Assembly (NCBI GenBank): GCA_017936245.1
Contig: JAGBFY010000223.1
Span: forward strand, 1 to 8,671
Source: Kiritimatiellia bacterium
GTDB lineage: Bacteria; Verrucomicrobiota; Kiritimatiellia; RFP12; UBA1067
DNA length: 8,671 bases
Direction: 5' to 3'
Shown here: one piece after another, positions 1 to 5,499 of the stretch
Numbering within the stretch: the first letter of the stretch is position 1
Layout of the letters: each line of letters begins with the position of its first letter
Notes under the pieces: generated by a model
What the model was told of the DNA's origin: nothing
Seen by the model: only the letters and a program-made list of their open reading frames with translations
The model's database searches: none
Position numbers and translations under genes: made by a program

Positions 1-411
1 GATGCGGCGGCGCTCTTCGGCAAGGCCAAGGCGCCTTGCGCGCTCGGTCTCGTAGTATGTGGGGCGGCGCAGACGCTGTATGTGCCTGTCGACCATCCGG
101 CGGATGAGCCATACGGCAAGCGCACTCCCGCCGATGAGAAGCTCCAGGATGATTGCGGCTCCCTCCAGACGGGAGTCTCTTCTGCGGTGGTATTCCTTCA
201 GCCCGTAGGGAACATGGCCTATCGTATGGCCCGTCCTTCTGGCCTCCCTCCAGAACTCGCGGCGGTATTCCTCGGAGTCGAAGCCCATCACGGATTCGTA
301 GAACCACTTGAAGAAGTCGGGATTGCGCTCCGAGAAGGTAAGACTCGCCTTGGGCGGTTTCGTGGGCGTCATCCCCCGCTTCGCAAGATGTCTGGCTATC
401 GTCCTGTCCAT
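1..411 (-). CDS. Hypothetical protein, C-terminus cut off by the window edge
   Basis: I do not recognise this gene. An uninterrupted minus-strand frame of 137 codons begins at an ATG (409-411) and has no stop before the edge, so the true C-terminus is missing. The ATG follows AAAGGAG at good ribosome-binding spacing, which decides the start. The visible protein is rich in Arg and aromatic residues. Residues 1-85 look soluble, with a basic N-terminus (MDRTIARHLAKRG) and a W/F/Y-rich stretch around residues 33-54. Residues about 86-103 (GAAIILELLIGGSALAVWLI) are hydrophobic and could be one membrane segment. They are followed by a very basic stretch (RRMVDRHIQRLRR), so the following part probably faces the cytoplasm. 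A candidate promoter lies about 200 bases upstream, so it appears to be transcribed separately from the operon to its right. Being real is supported by frame, start and RBS. No function is proposed. Confidence 0.6.
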   Translation of the reverse strand, partial: MDRTIARHLAKRGMTPTKPPKASLTFSERNPDFFKWFYESVMGFDSEEYRREFWREARRTGHTIGHVPYGLKEYHRRRDSRLEGAAIILELLIGGSALAVWLIRRMVDRHIQRLRRPTYYETERARRLGLAEERRRI

Positions 412-618
412 GGCGTTCTCCTTTCATGTTCCTGCTGCATTTCTCGTTTTGCCGCATTCCTGCTTGGACTGCAGTCCTGTTCCTGTACCTTGCTGTCGCT
501 GTGGCCGCATTGCCGCTCAAGCCGTCATGCTGCTACGGCCTCCTTGTCGGGCCGACAGACGCTTCCGGCATTGCATTTCGCCATCCGTAACGCGCCTTAT
601 CTGTCCCAACGCCGCAAA

Positions 619-647
619 ATGATACCAAAAACCACGCGGGAAGTAAA
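619..647 (-). promoter_or_regulatory. Candidate sigma-70-type promoter for the left-edge gene
   Basis: On the minus strand, TTTACT (647-642, four of six matches to TTGACA) and TATCAT (624-619, five of six to TATAAT) are separated by exactly 17 bases, the preferred spacing. Transcription would start near 612 and give a leader of about 200 bases before the ATG at 411. An 8-base inverted repeat lies directly upstream (649-674). This is a consensus match only. Confidence 0.35.
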
Positions 648-648
648 T

Positions 649-674
649 GAGAATTCTATTCGGAGTGAATTCTC
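649..674. repeat. Perfect 8-base inverted repeat, possible operator
   Basis: GAGAATTC (649-656) and GAATTCTC (667-674) are perfect reverse complements separated by 10 bases (TATTCGGAGT). Arm length and centre-to-centre distance of 18 bases suit a dimeric DNA-binding protein. It lies immediately upstream of the candidate -35 of the left-edge gene. It could also be the edge of a decayed mobile element. Confidence 0.45.
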
Positions 675-683
675 TCGCATTCG

Positions 684-695
684 TATGCATGCATA
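684..695. repeat. 12-base perfect palindrome TATGCATGCATA
   Basis: TATGCATGCATA reads the same on both strands. Its last two bases run into the first copy of the tandem repeat at 694-726. No function can be assigned; it is one of several symmetric elements packed into about 80 bases. Confidence 0.4.
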
Positions 696-726
696 GGGGG
701 ACTGTTCGAATAGGGGACTGTTCGAA
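694..726. repeat. Tandem direct repeat, two copies of TAGGGG(G)ACTGTTCGAA
   Basis: Copy 1 (694-710, five G) and copy 2 (711-726, four G) are otherwise identical. A degenerate third piece, TGGGATGTTCGAG, follows at 733-745. Each unit ends in the palindrome TTCGAA (705-710 and 721-726), so the array can also fold as a 6-base stem. The unit is reminiscent of extragenic palindromic (REP-like) sequences, but only two good copies are visible and no associated transposase is present. Confidence 0.55.
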
Positions 727-788
727 AAAAAGTGGGATGTTCGAGAGGGTCTTCGTGGAGTGGATGTGGGGATTCTGTTCTACTAGAT

Positions 789-800
789 GGGGGGGGGGGG
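789..800. repeat. Homopolymer run of 12 G
   Basis: Twelve consecutive G on the plus strand, outside any supported gene. Such runs are prone to slippage during replication and to miscounting in sequencing. It is about 380 bases from the nearest start codon (411), so a role in phase-varying that gene is not obvious. Confidence 0.7.
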
Positions 801-868
801 TAATGCAAGGAAAAAACCGAAGTTAATGTAAATTGTAAATTGTGTAGGACGTCAGACAAATCATTTAA

Positions 869-886
869 CCTAAATTCGGCAGTTGA
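869..886 (+). repeat. Left terminal inverted repeat of the MITE
   Basis: CCTAAATTCGGCAGTTGA, an exact reverse complement of 1017-1034. The match continues outward for two bases only because the TTTAA target contains the palindrome TTAA, and it ends abruptly on the inner side. Confidence 0.85.
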
Positions 887-1016
887 AACCTTAAAAATAC
901 ATTTTACCCCTGAAAATAGTGTTCCAAATCGGTTTCTGGTTTTTCTCCAAATGGGTGAAAGGCCAAAATGTCACATCGCCCTATGTTTTCAACGGTGAAC
1001 CGTTTATTTACATCGC

Positions 1017-1034
1017 TCAACTGCCGAATTTAGG
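1017..1034 (-). repeat. Right terminal inverted repeat of the MITE, also the coding end of the phosphoesterase gene
   Basis: On the minus strand it reads CCTAAATTCGGCAGTTGA, in frame as Pro-Lys-Phe-Gly-Ser-stop. It therefore forms the last five codons and the TGA of the gene at 1017-2198. One stretch is both transposon end and protein-coding sequence. Confidence 0.85.
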
Positions 1035-2198
1035 TTTAACGCAACGGCGAAGTGTGAAGAGGGTGATTTCAGAGGGATTGAAAAGGCGGAGAGGGAAGCC
1101 CGCCCACTGCCCGGTACCGGGAGAGACGTAGAGCTTCATCCGCCCTTCCTCATACATGCCGCGCACGTGACCTTGATTCCAATGGGACACCAAACAGTAT
1201 AGCCCAGGCAATCCCCCTCCATGGGTATGTCCCGATAGCTGAAGGCTGACATTGCATCTCTCGGCGGCGAACCTTGCGGCATGAGGCCGGTGCATCAGAA
1301 GAATGCGGAAGGCATCTTCCGGAGCGCCTGCAAAGGCGGCCTCGTGATTGGGACCAGAAACGGTCACATCCCCGTCCCGGATCTTCCGTCCGTCCACGCC
1401 CCGCTTGAGCGGACTTGACGAAGCAACATCCGGAACACCGGCAACGACAATGGAAGCCGGACCGCGCACGATGTTCGTCCAAGAGTTCTCAAGGACGGCA
1501 AACCCCAGCCTCTCAAAAAATGGACGCCATTCGCTCCATCCCCAATAGCATTCATGGTTTCCGGGGATGGCAAGCACTCCGTCACGGGCAGTGAAACCTG
1601 AGAAAGGTTCAAGCTTGTGCCCGAGCTGATCCACCCATCCATCCACATAATCGCCGGTGAGACAGATCAGATCCGGCTTGGCGGCATTTGTATGCTTGAC
1701 AATTTCCTCGAAACGGGAACGTGGCGTAATCTGGGAACAGTGGATATCCGACAGCTGCGCTATCCTGTAGCCGTCGAACTCCTGCGGCAGATTGTCGAAC
1801 GCCAGCTCGATTTCGTTCACACGTGGTATCTTTACGCTCTCATACGTGCCGACAGCTGTCACCGCAACGGCCGAAACCGCAAGGCCAGCCGCTATCACAC
1901 GCCGCCAACGGACAGAGAGACGCCAAAGAAACAGATAGGCCGGAATGTGCATGAAGAAGAACACCATCAACGCGCAATTCAACGTTCCCCAAATAAGCAC
2001 GACAGGAGGCGGCCATGCCGGATAGAACATGCTTCCGCCAAACAGGCTGTTCACAAGAAACTGCGATGAGACCAGAAACAGGGAAAACGCGATCAGCATC
2101 CGGACTCTGCGGCCAAGGGCTAGGCGCGGTAGAAGAAACACCGCAGGGACAAAGGCGGTTATGAGAGAAAAGGAAATGAATGCTATGCGGAAAATCAC
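1017..2198 (-). CDS. Membrane-anchored metallophosphoesterase (YkuE-like)
   Basis: A 393-residue calcineurin-type phosphoesterase, expected to hydrolyse phosphate esters with two metal ions. Residues 1-118 hold about four hydrophobic segments (near 5-24, 33-53, 65-92 and 101-118). The catalytic domain follows with all family motifs: D151-x-H153 (AQLSDIH), GDYVD (182-186), GNHE (213-216), H303 (LMHRPH) and GHTH (323-326). Such proteins act at the membrane; in the related YkuE/LpxG/PhoD-like groups the substrate varies and cannot be set here. The start is GTG at 2198, overlapping the CstA stop as GTGA, with GAGG nine bases upstream; the next Met (residue 34) would remove the first membrane segment. 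The conserved domain seems to end at about LFTLRR (380-385). The final PKFGS and the stop come from the inserted MITE, so the original protein probably ended at Lys388. Function is probably intact. Confidence 0.9.
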   Translation of the reverse strand: MIFRIAFISFSLITAFVPAVFLLPRLALGRRVRMLIAFSLFLVSSQFLVNSLFGGSMFYPAWPPPVVLIWGTLNCALMVFFFMHIPAYLFLWRLSVRWRRVIAAGLAVSAVAVTAVGTYESVKIPRVNEIELAFDNLPQEFDGYRIAQLSDIHCSQITPRSRFEEIVKHTNAAKPDLICLTGDYVDGWVDQLGHKLEPFSGFTARDGVLAIPGNHECYWGWSEWRPFFERLGFAVLENSWTNIVRGPASIVVAGVPDVASSSPLKRGVDGRKIRDGDVTVSGPNHEAAFAGAPEDAFRILLMHRPHAARFAAERCNVSLQLSGHTHGGGLPGLYCLVSHWNQGHVRGMYEEGRMKLYVSPGTGQWAGFPLRLFNPSEITLFTLRRCVKPKFGS

Positions 2199-3631
2199 CG
2201 GCTACATCCTCGACGGAACACCCACACCGCAAACATCAAGGCAACCGCAACAGATATCGAAACCGAAAGACCCAGTGAGAGTCCGCCCGGGACGATCCCG
2301 ACAGGCATGCCGCCCGTTCCTGGAGTCCACAGGATGAATGTGGCAATAACGGATGTCATGAACATCCCGGGAAGAAGTGTCACGCAACAGGAGAGCTTCT
2401 TCCCTTCACGCAGCAGCCATACGGTGCCGGCCATGAGGGTCGTCGCCGAAAGCATCTGGTTACCCCACGCAAAATAGTTCCAGAGGTTGCTGAACGTCTT
2501 CGCGCTAAGATTCGACCACCAGAGAAGAGCAGCCACGATCAGGATGAGCGGAAGGGTCGTCATTATGCGCTTCAAAAGGCTGACCTGGTCGATGCTGAAC
2601 ATCTCGGAGATGCTGAGACGCGCGCTTCTGAGGGCGGTATCTCCACTTGTCACGGCAAGAACGACAATCGCAAACACAGTGATACCGCCCATCCACTTTC
2701 CAAGGAAGTGCGTTGTGATGTTGCCGAGCACCACAGGTCCCGCAAGATTAAGGTTGTCCGGCGAGATGTTGTAGATAGCCAACGCGGCGGCAGCCCATAT
2801 CATGGCAATGATCCCTTCTGCGACCATCATCCCGAAAAACGTTGATCGTGCCTGACGTTCGCTCGTCATCGTGCGGGCGACAATCGGGCTTTGCGTTGCG
2901 TGGAAGCCTGAAATGATTCCGCAGGCAATTGTCACGAAAAGGCACGGGAACAGAGGATTCGCCTTCTGGAAATCGGTGAAAAGCGCTGAGTCGGAAAAGA
3001 TGTCGGGATATCTAAACCCATCCCAAACGAGAGCACAAAATATAGCCATTGATCCGACGATGAGAAGTGCGCCGAAGAACGGATATACCCTGCCAATAAT
3101 CTTGTCGACAGGAAACAGAGTCGCAGCGATATAGTATGCGAAGATAATGGCAACCGCCCACCAGAAGAAGGAAATGGAAGGAAGGACAGTCTTGTCGATT
3201 AGGTTCGCCGGTACATTGATGAACACCGCCACCACCAGAAGCAGAAGAACCGCCATAACCCAGGAGAACACTGTCGCGTATGCACCACCGAGATATTTGC
3301 GAACTATGCGCGGAAGATTCGCGCCGTCGTTGCGCAAGGACATCATACCGCCGACAAAATCATGCACAGCCCCCATGAGAACGCATCCGACAGGAATTAT
3401 GAGAAGCGCAACCTTTCCGAACTTGATTCCAAGAATCACGCCTATGACAGGACCTACGCCTGCGATGTTCAGGAGCTGGATCAGCATGTTCTTCCACTGC
3501 GGAAGAGGAAGAGTATCAACCCCGTCAGGATGATCGACGGCAGGCGTCTTGCGGTCATCGGGCAGGAATATCTTTTCAACAAGTTTTCCGTACGTAAAAT
3601 ATCCAACGATCAATAAAAGAATTCCACCCAA
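2195..3631 (-). CDS. cstA: CstA-family carbon starvation protein / pyruvate-peptide transporter
   Basis: A 478-residue inner-membrane transporter with many hydrophobic segments. Family landmarks, numbered from the chosen start: GYFTYGKLVEKIF near the N-terminus, GVGPVIGVILG (58-68), GAVHDF (87-92), SLRNDGANLP, FHATQSP (243-249) and TSGDTALRSAR (328-338). It matches the short CstA form rather than the roughly 700-residue E. coli protein. Family members import pyruvate or peptides; the substrate here is not shown by sequence. The frame is open further upstream, but those 37 extra residues are hydrophilic, overlap the repressor gene and lack family resemblance. I chose TTG at 3631 because AGGAG lies seven bases before it and the resulting MGGILLLIVGYFTYGK fits the family start. 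The gene begins 22 bases inside the repressor gene and its TGA overlaps the next GTG, so its translation is probably coupled on both sides. Confidence 0.9.
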   Translation of the reverse strand: MGGILLLIVGYFTYGKLVEKIFLPDDRKTPAVDHPDGVDTLPLPQWKNMLIQLLNIAGVGPVIGVILGIKFGKVALLIIPVGCVLMGAVHDFVGGMMSLRNDGANLPRIVRKYLGGAYATVFSWVMAVLLLLVVAVFINVPANLIDKTVLPSISFFWWAVAIIFAYYIAATLFPVDKIIGRVYPFFGALLIVGSMAIFCALVWDGFRYPDIFSDSALFTDFQKANPLFPCLFVTIACGIISGFHATQSPIVARTMTSERQARSTFFGMMVAEGIIAMIWAAAALAIYNISPDNLNLAGPVVLGNITTHFLGKWMGGITVFAIVVLAVTSGDTALRSARLSISEMFSIDQVSLLKRIMTTLPLILIVAALLWWSNLSAKTFSNLWNYFAWGNQMLSATTLMAGTVWLLREGKKLSCCVTLLPGMFMTSVIATFILWTPGTGGMPVGIVPGGLSLGLSVSISVAVALMFAVWVFRRGCSR

Positions 3632-4032
3632 AAACCAACTCCTGACTGCTCCTCTGCCGCCTCTTTGGACTCTTTTGCCTTTCTGAGAAAATCGCGGATG
3701 CGGTCCATCGTCTCGACGGACAGGATATGCTCCATCTGGCACGCATCCTTGTCTGCAATGCGCTTCGACACACCAAGCAGCATCAGAAACTCGCGGATTT
3801 TGTTGTGTCGATTGAGAATCATCGTCGCAATCCGACGACCCTTCGCCGTAAGCTCAACATCGTCATACGGTTCCTGCGTCACCAGCTCAAGCTTCTTCAG
3901 TTCAGAGATGCCCTTCACAACGCTCGGCATCTTGACCTTGAGCGCCGTGGCGATATCGCGCACACGCGCACGGTTCTTCTCGTGTATCAGCACATACACG
4001 ACTTCAATGTAATCCTCAAGAGATTTGGTCAT
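3610..4032 (-). CDS. DtxR/MntR-family metal-dependent transcriptional repressor
   Basis: A 140-residue cytoplasmic repressor expected to bind DNA as a dimer when loaded with Mn(II) or Fe(II). Residues 1-72 form the winged helix-turn-helix (SLEDYIEVVYVL, then RVRDIATALKVKMPSVVKGI as recognition region, then LTAKGRRIA). Residues 73-118 form the metal-binding dimerisation domain. Aligned by motif with B. subtilis MntR, the likely ligands are D7, E10, H76, C98, E101 and H102. D7 and E10 are MntR-like, while C98 (DACQMEH) is at the position where MntR has Glu and DtxR/IdeR have Cys, so the preferred metal is uncertain. The C-terminal SH3-like domain of DtxR is absent, as in MntR. The ATG at 4032 follows GAGG by six bases and lies 17 bases inside parA. 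Co-transcription with a CstA transporter rather than a metal transporter is unusual. No operator was identified. Confidence 0.9.
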   Translation of the reverse strand: MTKSLEDYIEVVYVLIHEKNRARVRDIATALKVKMPSVVKGISELKKLELVTQEPYDDVELTAKGRRIATMILNRHNKIREFLMLLGVSKRIADKDACQMEHILSVETMDRIRDFLRKAKESKEAAEEQSGVGFWVEFFY

Positions 4033-4960
4033 GATTGGCCTCAGATTCTTGGATTACAGGTTCCGCAACCACAGGAGATCCGCTTTCCGCAGTGGCGGGA
4101 ACAGTCTCGTATGCAACAGGCTGCACAACAGTTTCAGCAACTTCAGGATTCGACTCCTGCACCGCATCGGTTTCATTGAAACGGGTGGGGGTACGTGCGA
4201 TGAACTCCTTGGCGAACGCCCTGTACGCAACCGCCCCCTTGCAGGTGGGATCGTAGTGGATGACCGGCTGGCCATAGCTCGGAGCCTCGCTCGTGCGCAC
4301 ATTGCGAGGAATCGTGGTTTCATACACGCGATCACCGAACTTCTCCTTGACCATCGCGATGACATCCTTCGTCTGGGTGGCTACCATATTCACCATCGTG
4401 AGAAGGATTCCGTTCAGCTCTAGATCCGGATTCGCGCCTGCGCGGAGCTGTTCAAGAAGGTTCGTGATGAGACCTAGCCCCTCCATTGCGAGAAACTCCG
4501 CCTGCATCGGAACAAGAACGCCGTCTGCCGCAGCGAGAGACGCTGTCATCACAATGCCGAGCGAAGGCGGGCAGTCGAGAAGTATGTAGTCGAACACTCC
4601 AGACTCACGCACAGGAGCAAGGGCGTCGCGGATCACCGAAAGATGGTCTTCACGGCGGGCGATCTCAATCTCCGCACCGGCAAGATCCACCTCGGACGGA
4701 ATGATGTTCAGGTTGTCGTACGCCGTAGGCTGAATGACATCCGCAATCTCAGCCTCGCCGAGAAGAACCGGATAGATGGACGAGCCGTCCGTCTTCTCCA
4801 GACCCAGTCCGCCGGTCGCGTTAGCCTGAGGATCGAGATCGACCACAAGCACGGTACGGCTCCTGCGGGCCAGGGCGGCGGCGAGGTTCACGACCGTGGT
4901 GGTCTTGCCGACCCCGCCTTTCTGGTTCGCAATCGCAATTATCTTCGTGCGTTTTGTCAT
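4016..4960 (-). CDS. parA: ParA/Soj-family partitioning ATPase with C-terminal tail
   Basis: A 314-residue deviant Walker A ATPase of the chromosome-partitioning family: it dimerises with ATP, binds DNA non-specifically and is normally stimulated by ParB. Visible motifs are KGGVGKTT (14-21, with signature Lys14), VDLDPQANAT (40-49), the Walker B-like ILLDCPPS (126-133, D129) and the Soj-type IPRNVRTSEAPSYGQPV (217-233). The core ends near residue 258. Residues 264-314 are an acidic, Val/Pro/Glu-rich tail (ETVVQPVAYETVPATAES), probably disordered and absent from typical Soj of 250-260 residues. The ATG overlaps the previous gene's TGA as ATGA, with GGGGA seven bases upstream. No parB or parS-like site is visible; the gene is followed by the metal repressor and preceded by a small unknown protein that may be its partner. 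A related positioning ATPase (MinD/McdA-like) role cannot be excluded, but the Soj motifs favour ParA. Confidence 0.93.
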   Translation of the reverse strand: MTKRTKIIAIANQKGGVGKTTTVVNLAAALARRSRTVLVVDLDPQANATGGLGLEKTDGSSIYPVLLGEAEIADVIQPTAYDNLNIIPSEVDLAGAEIEIARREDHLSVIRDALAPVRESGVFDYILLDCPPSLGIVMTASLAAADGVLVPMQAEFLAMEGLGLITNLLEQLRAGANPDLELNGILLTMVNMVATQTKDVIAMVKEKFGDRVYETTIPRNVRTSEAPSYGQPVIHYDPTCKGAVAYRAFAKEFIARTPTRFNETDAVQESNPEVAETVVQPVAYETVPATAESGSPVVAEPVIQESEANHDQIS

Positions 4961-5499
4961 TTGAACATCCCCGCATTCTTGAAGTCACGCATGTTGTGCG
5001 AGACGGACGCATTCGTGTGGAGCCAGAAGAACTGCATGAGACAGACATCCCATGGATCATCCACTCCCTTTATCACGGTGTCGAAAGGCTTATTGCCTGA
5101 TTTTACGTCATTGACGACACGCTCGGCGACAGCCTCCATCGTATCGGTCACTATCTGCTCGGAAAAAGACTCCTGCTTCAGACGGTAACCGTACTTGAGA
5201 ATCTTGAGAGAGTCCTCGTTCTGCTTAAGGAAATCATAGTACTGCTGCGCCATCTCGCCGAAGCCCTCAAACTCCTCCTTCACGTAGCGCTCAGGGGTGA
5301 TGAGCTCGGGCTTGCTCGCCTGAAGCCTACCCTCCCGGACACGAATCTTACCGGGATAGTCCTCAAGCTCGGCGAGCAGATGGTAGTTCACGCAAGTGGT
5401 ACCGAAAGTCTCCAGAGCCCTGCTCGGCGCGTGGAGAATCTCGGTCGCCTGCGCGGCGTACATGAAATCGTATGAACGGTCTCTGCTCAAGCTGCTCAA
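4957..5499 (-). CDS. Conserved protein of unknown function upstream of parA
   Basis: I do not recognise a named family. The 180-residue product is soluble, with no signal peptide or membrane segment, and is rich in charged residues and predicted helix (for example YVKEEFEGFGEMAQQYYDFLKQNEDSLKILKYG as a general pattern around residues 90-125). Notable pieces are YAAQATEILHAPSRALE near the N-terminus, a central KQESFSEQIV, and GVDDPWDVCLMQFFWLH near the C-terminus. Its TGA overlaps the parA ATG (ATGA), which implies stoichiometric coupling and possibly interaction with ParA. The start is uncertain. TTG at 5499 forms a TTGA overlap with the preceding stop. TTG at 5490 has GAAGGG nine bases upstream, and ATG at 5463 has no clear ribosome-binding site. 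All choices leave the conserved-looking body intact. My impression that similar proteins occur next to ParA in PVC bacteria is recollection, not a search. Confidence 0.85.
   Translation of the reverse strand: MSSLSRDRSYDFMYAAQATEILHAPSRALETFGTTCVNYHLLAELEDYPGKIRVREGRLQASKPELITPERYVKEEFEGFGEMAQQYYDFLKQNEDSLKILKYGYRLKQESFSEQIVTDTMEAVAERVVNDVKSGNKPFDTVIKGVDDPWDVCLMQFFWLHTNASVSHNMRDFKNAGMFK

Larger units (their letters stand above)
412..863. other. Intergenic region without a convincing gene; long leader plus repeat cluster
   Basis: About 450 bases between the left-edge gene and the small transposon. Open frames here are short, lack ribosome-binding sites and have unconvincing composition; a 67-codon minus frame crossing the G-run is Pro/His/Ser-rich and looks accidental. 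The part at 412-618 would be the roughly 200-base leader of the left-edge gene. On the minus strand it is purine-rich near the start codon, with CAGGAA occurring three times, and it holds a perfect 12-base palindrome GGACTGCAGTCC (466-477) and a strong isolated AGGAGG (539-544) that precedes only a three-codon frame. The part at 640-863 holds an inverted repeat, a palindrome, a tandem repeat and a G-run, listed separately. It is more AT-rich than the flanking genes. Confidence 0.6.
869..1034. mobile_element. 166-base MITE (non-autonomous transposon) with 18-base TIRs and TTTAA duplication
   Basis: The ends are perfect 18-base inverted repeats (869-886 and 1017-1034) that begin CCTAAATTC when read inward. 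They are flanked by identical 5-base direct repeats TTTAA (864-868 and 1035-1039), as expected for a target-site duplication. The 130-base interior is AT-rich, has no transposase and holds one small hairpin (AACGGT 991-996 with ACCGTT 999-1004). Size, TIRs, duplication and lack of coding content define a MITE. Terminal CCT and a 4-5 base duplication recall IS1380-family elements, but that assignment is from memory. Deleting the element plus one TTTAA gives a clean empty site in which the phosphoesterase reading frame ends in TGA straight after the AAA codon. This independently supports the inferred boundaries. Confidence 0.82.

Noticed and set aside
82..696. Long plus-strand open frame (204 codons) and a second one at 308-622
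   Set aside because: They lie opposite the minus-strand gene at 1-411 and the repeat-rich leader, have no ribosome-binding site, and give unconvincing Cys/Arg/Ser-rich protein.
815..824. Possible terminator for the operon: AAC-TTCG-GTT followed by T residues on the minus strand
   Set aside because: The stem is only three pairs despite the stable loop, so it is too weak to call an intrinsic terminator.
827..840. Tandem TGTAAAT repeat (two copies)
   Set aside because: Only two 7-base copies in AT-rich DNA; expected by chance often enough to carry no weight.
656..859. 67-codon minus-strand frame across the G-run
   Set aside because: The product is Pro/His/Ser-rich because of the homopolymer, overlaps the repeats, and has no family resemblance or clear RBS.
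991..1004. Hairpin AACGGT-GA-ACCGTT inside the MITE as a terminator
   Set aside because: Six pairs with a two-base loop and no following U-run; probably just internal MITE structure.
919..1131. Plus-strand frame through the MITE as a transposase remnant
   Set aside because: It shows no transposase motif and reads on through the terminal repeat into antisense of the phosphoesterase gene.
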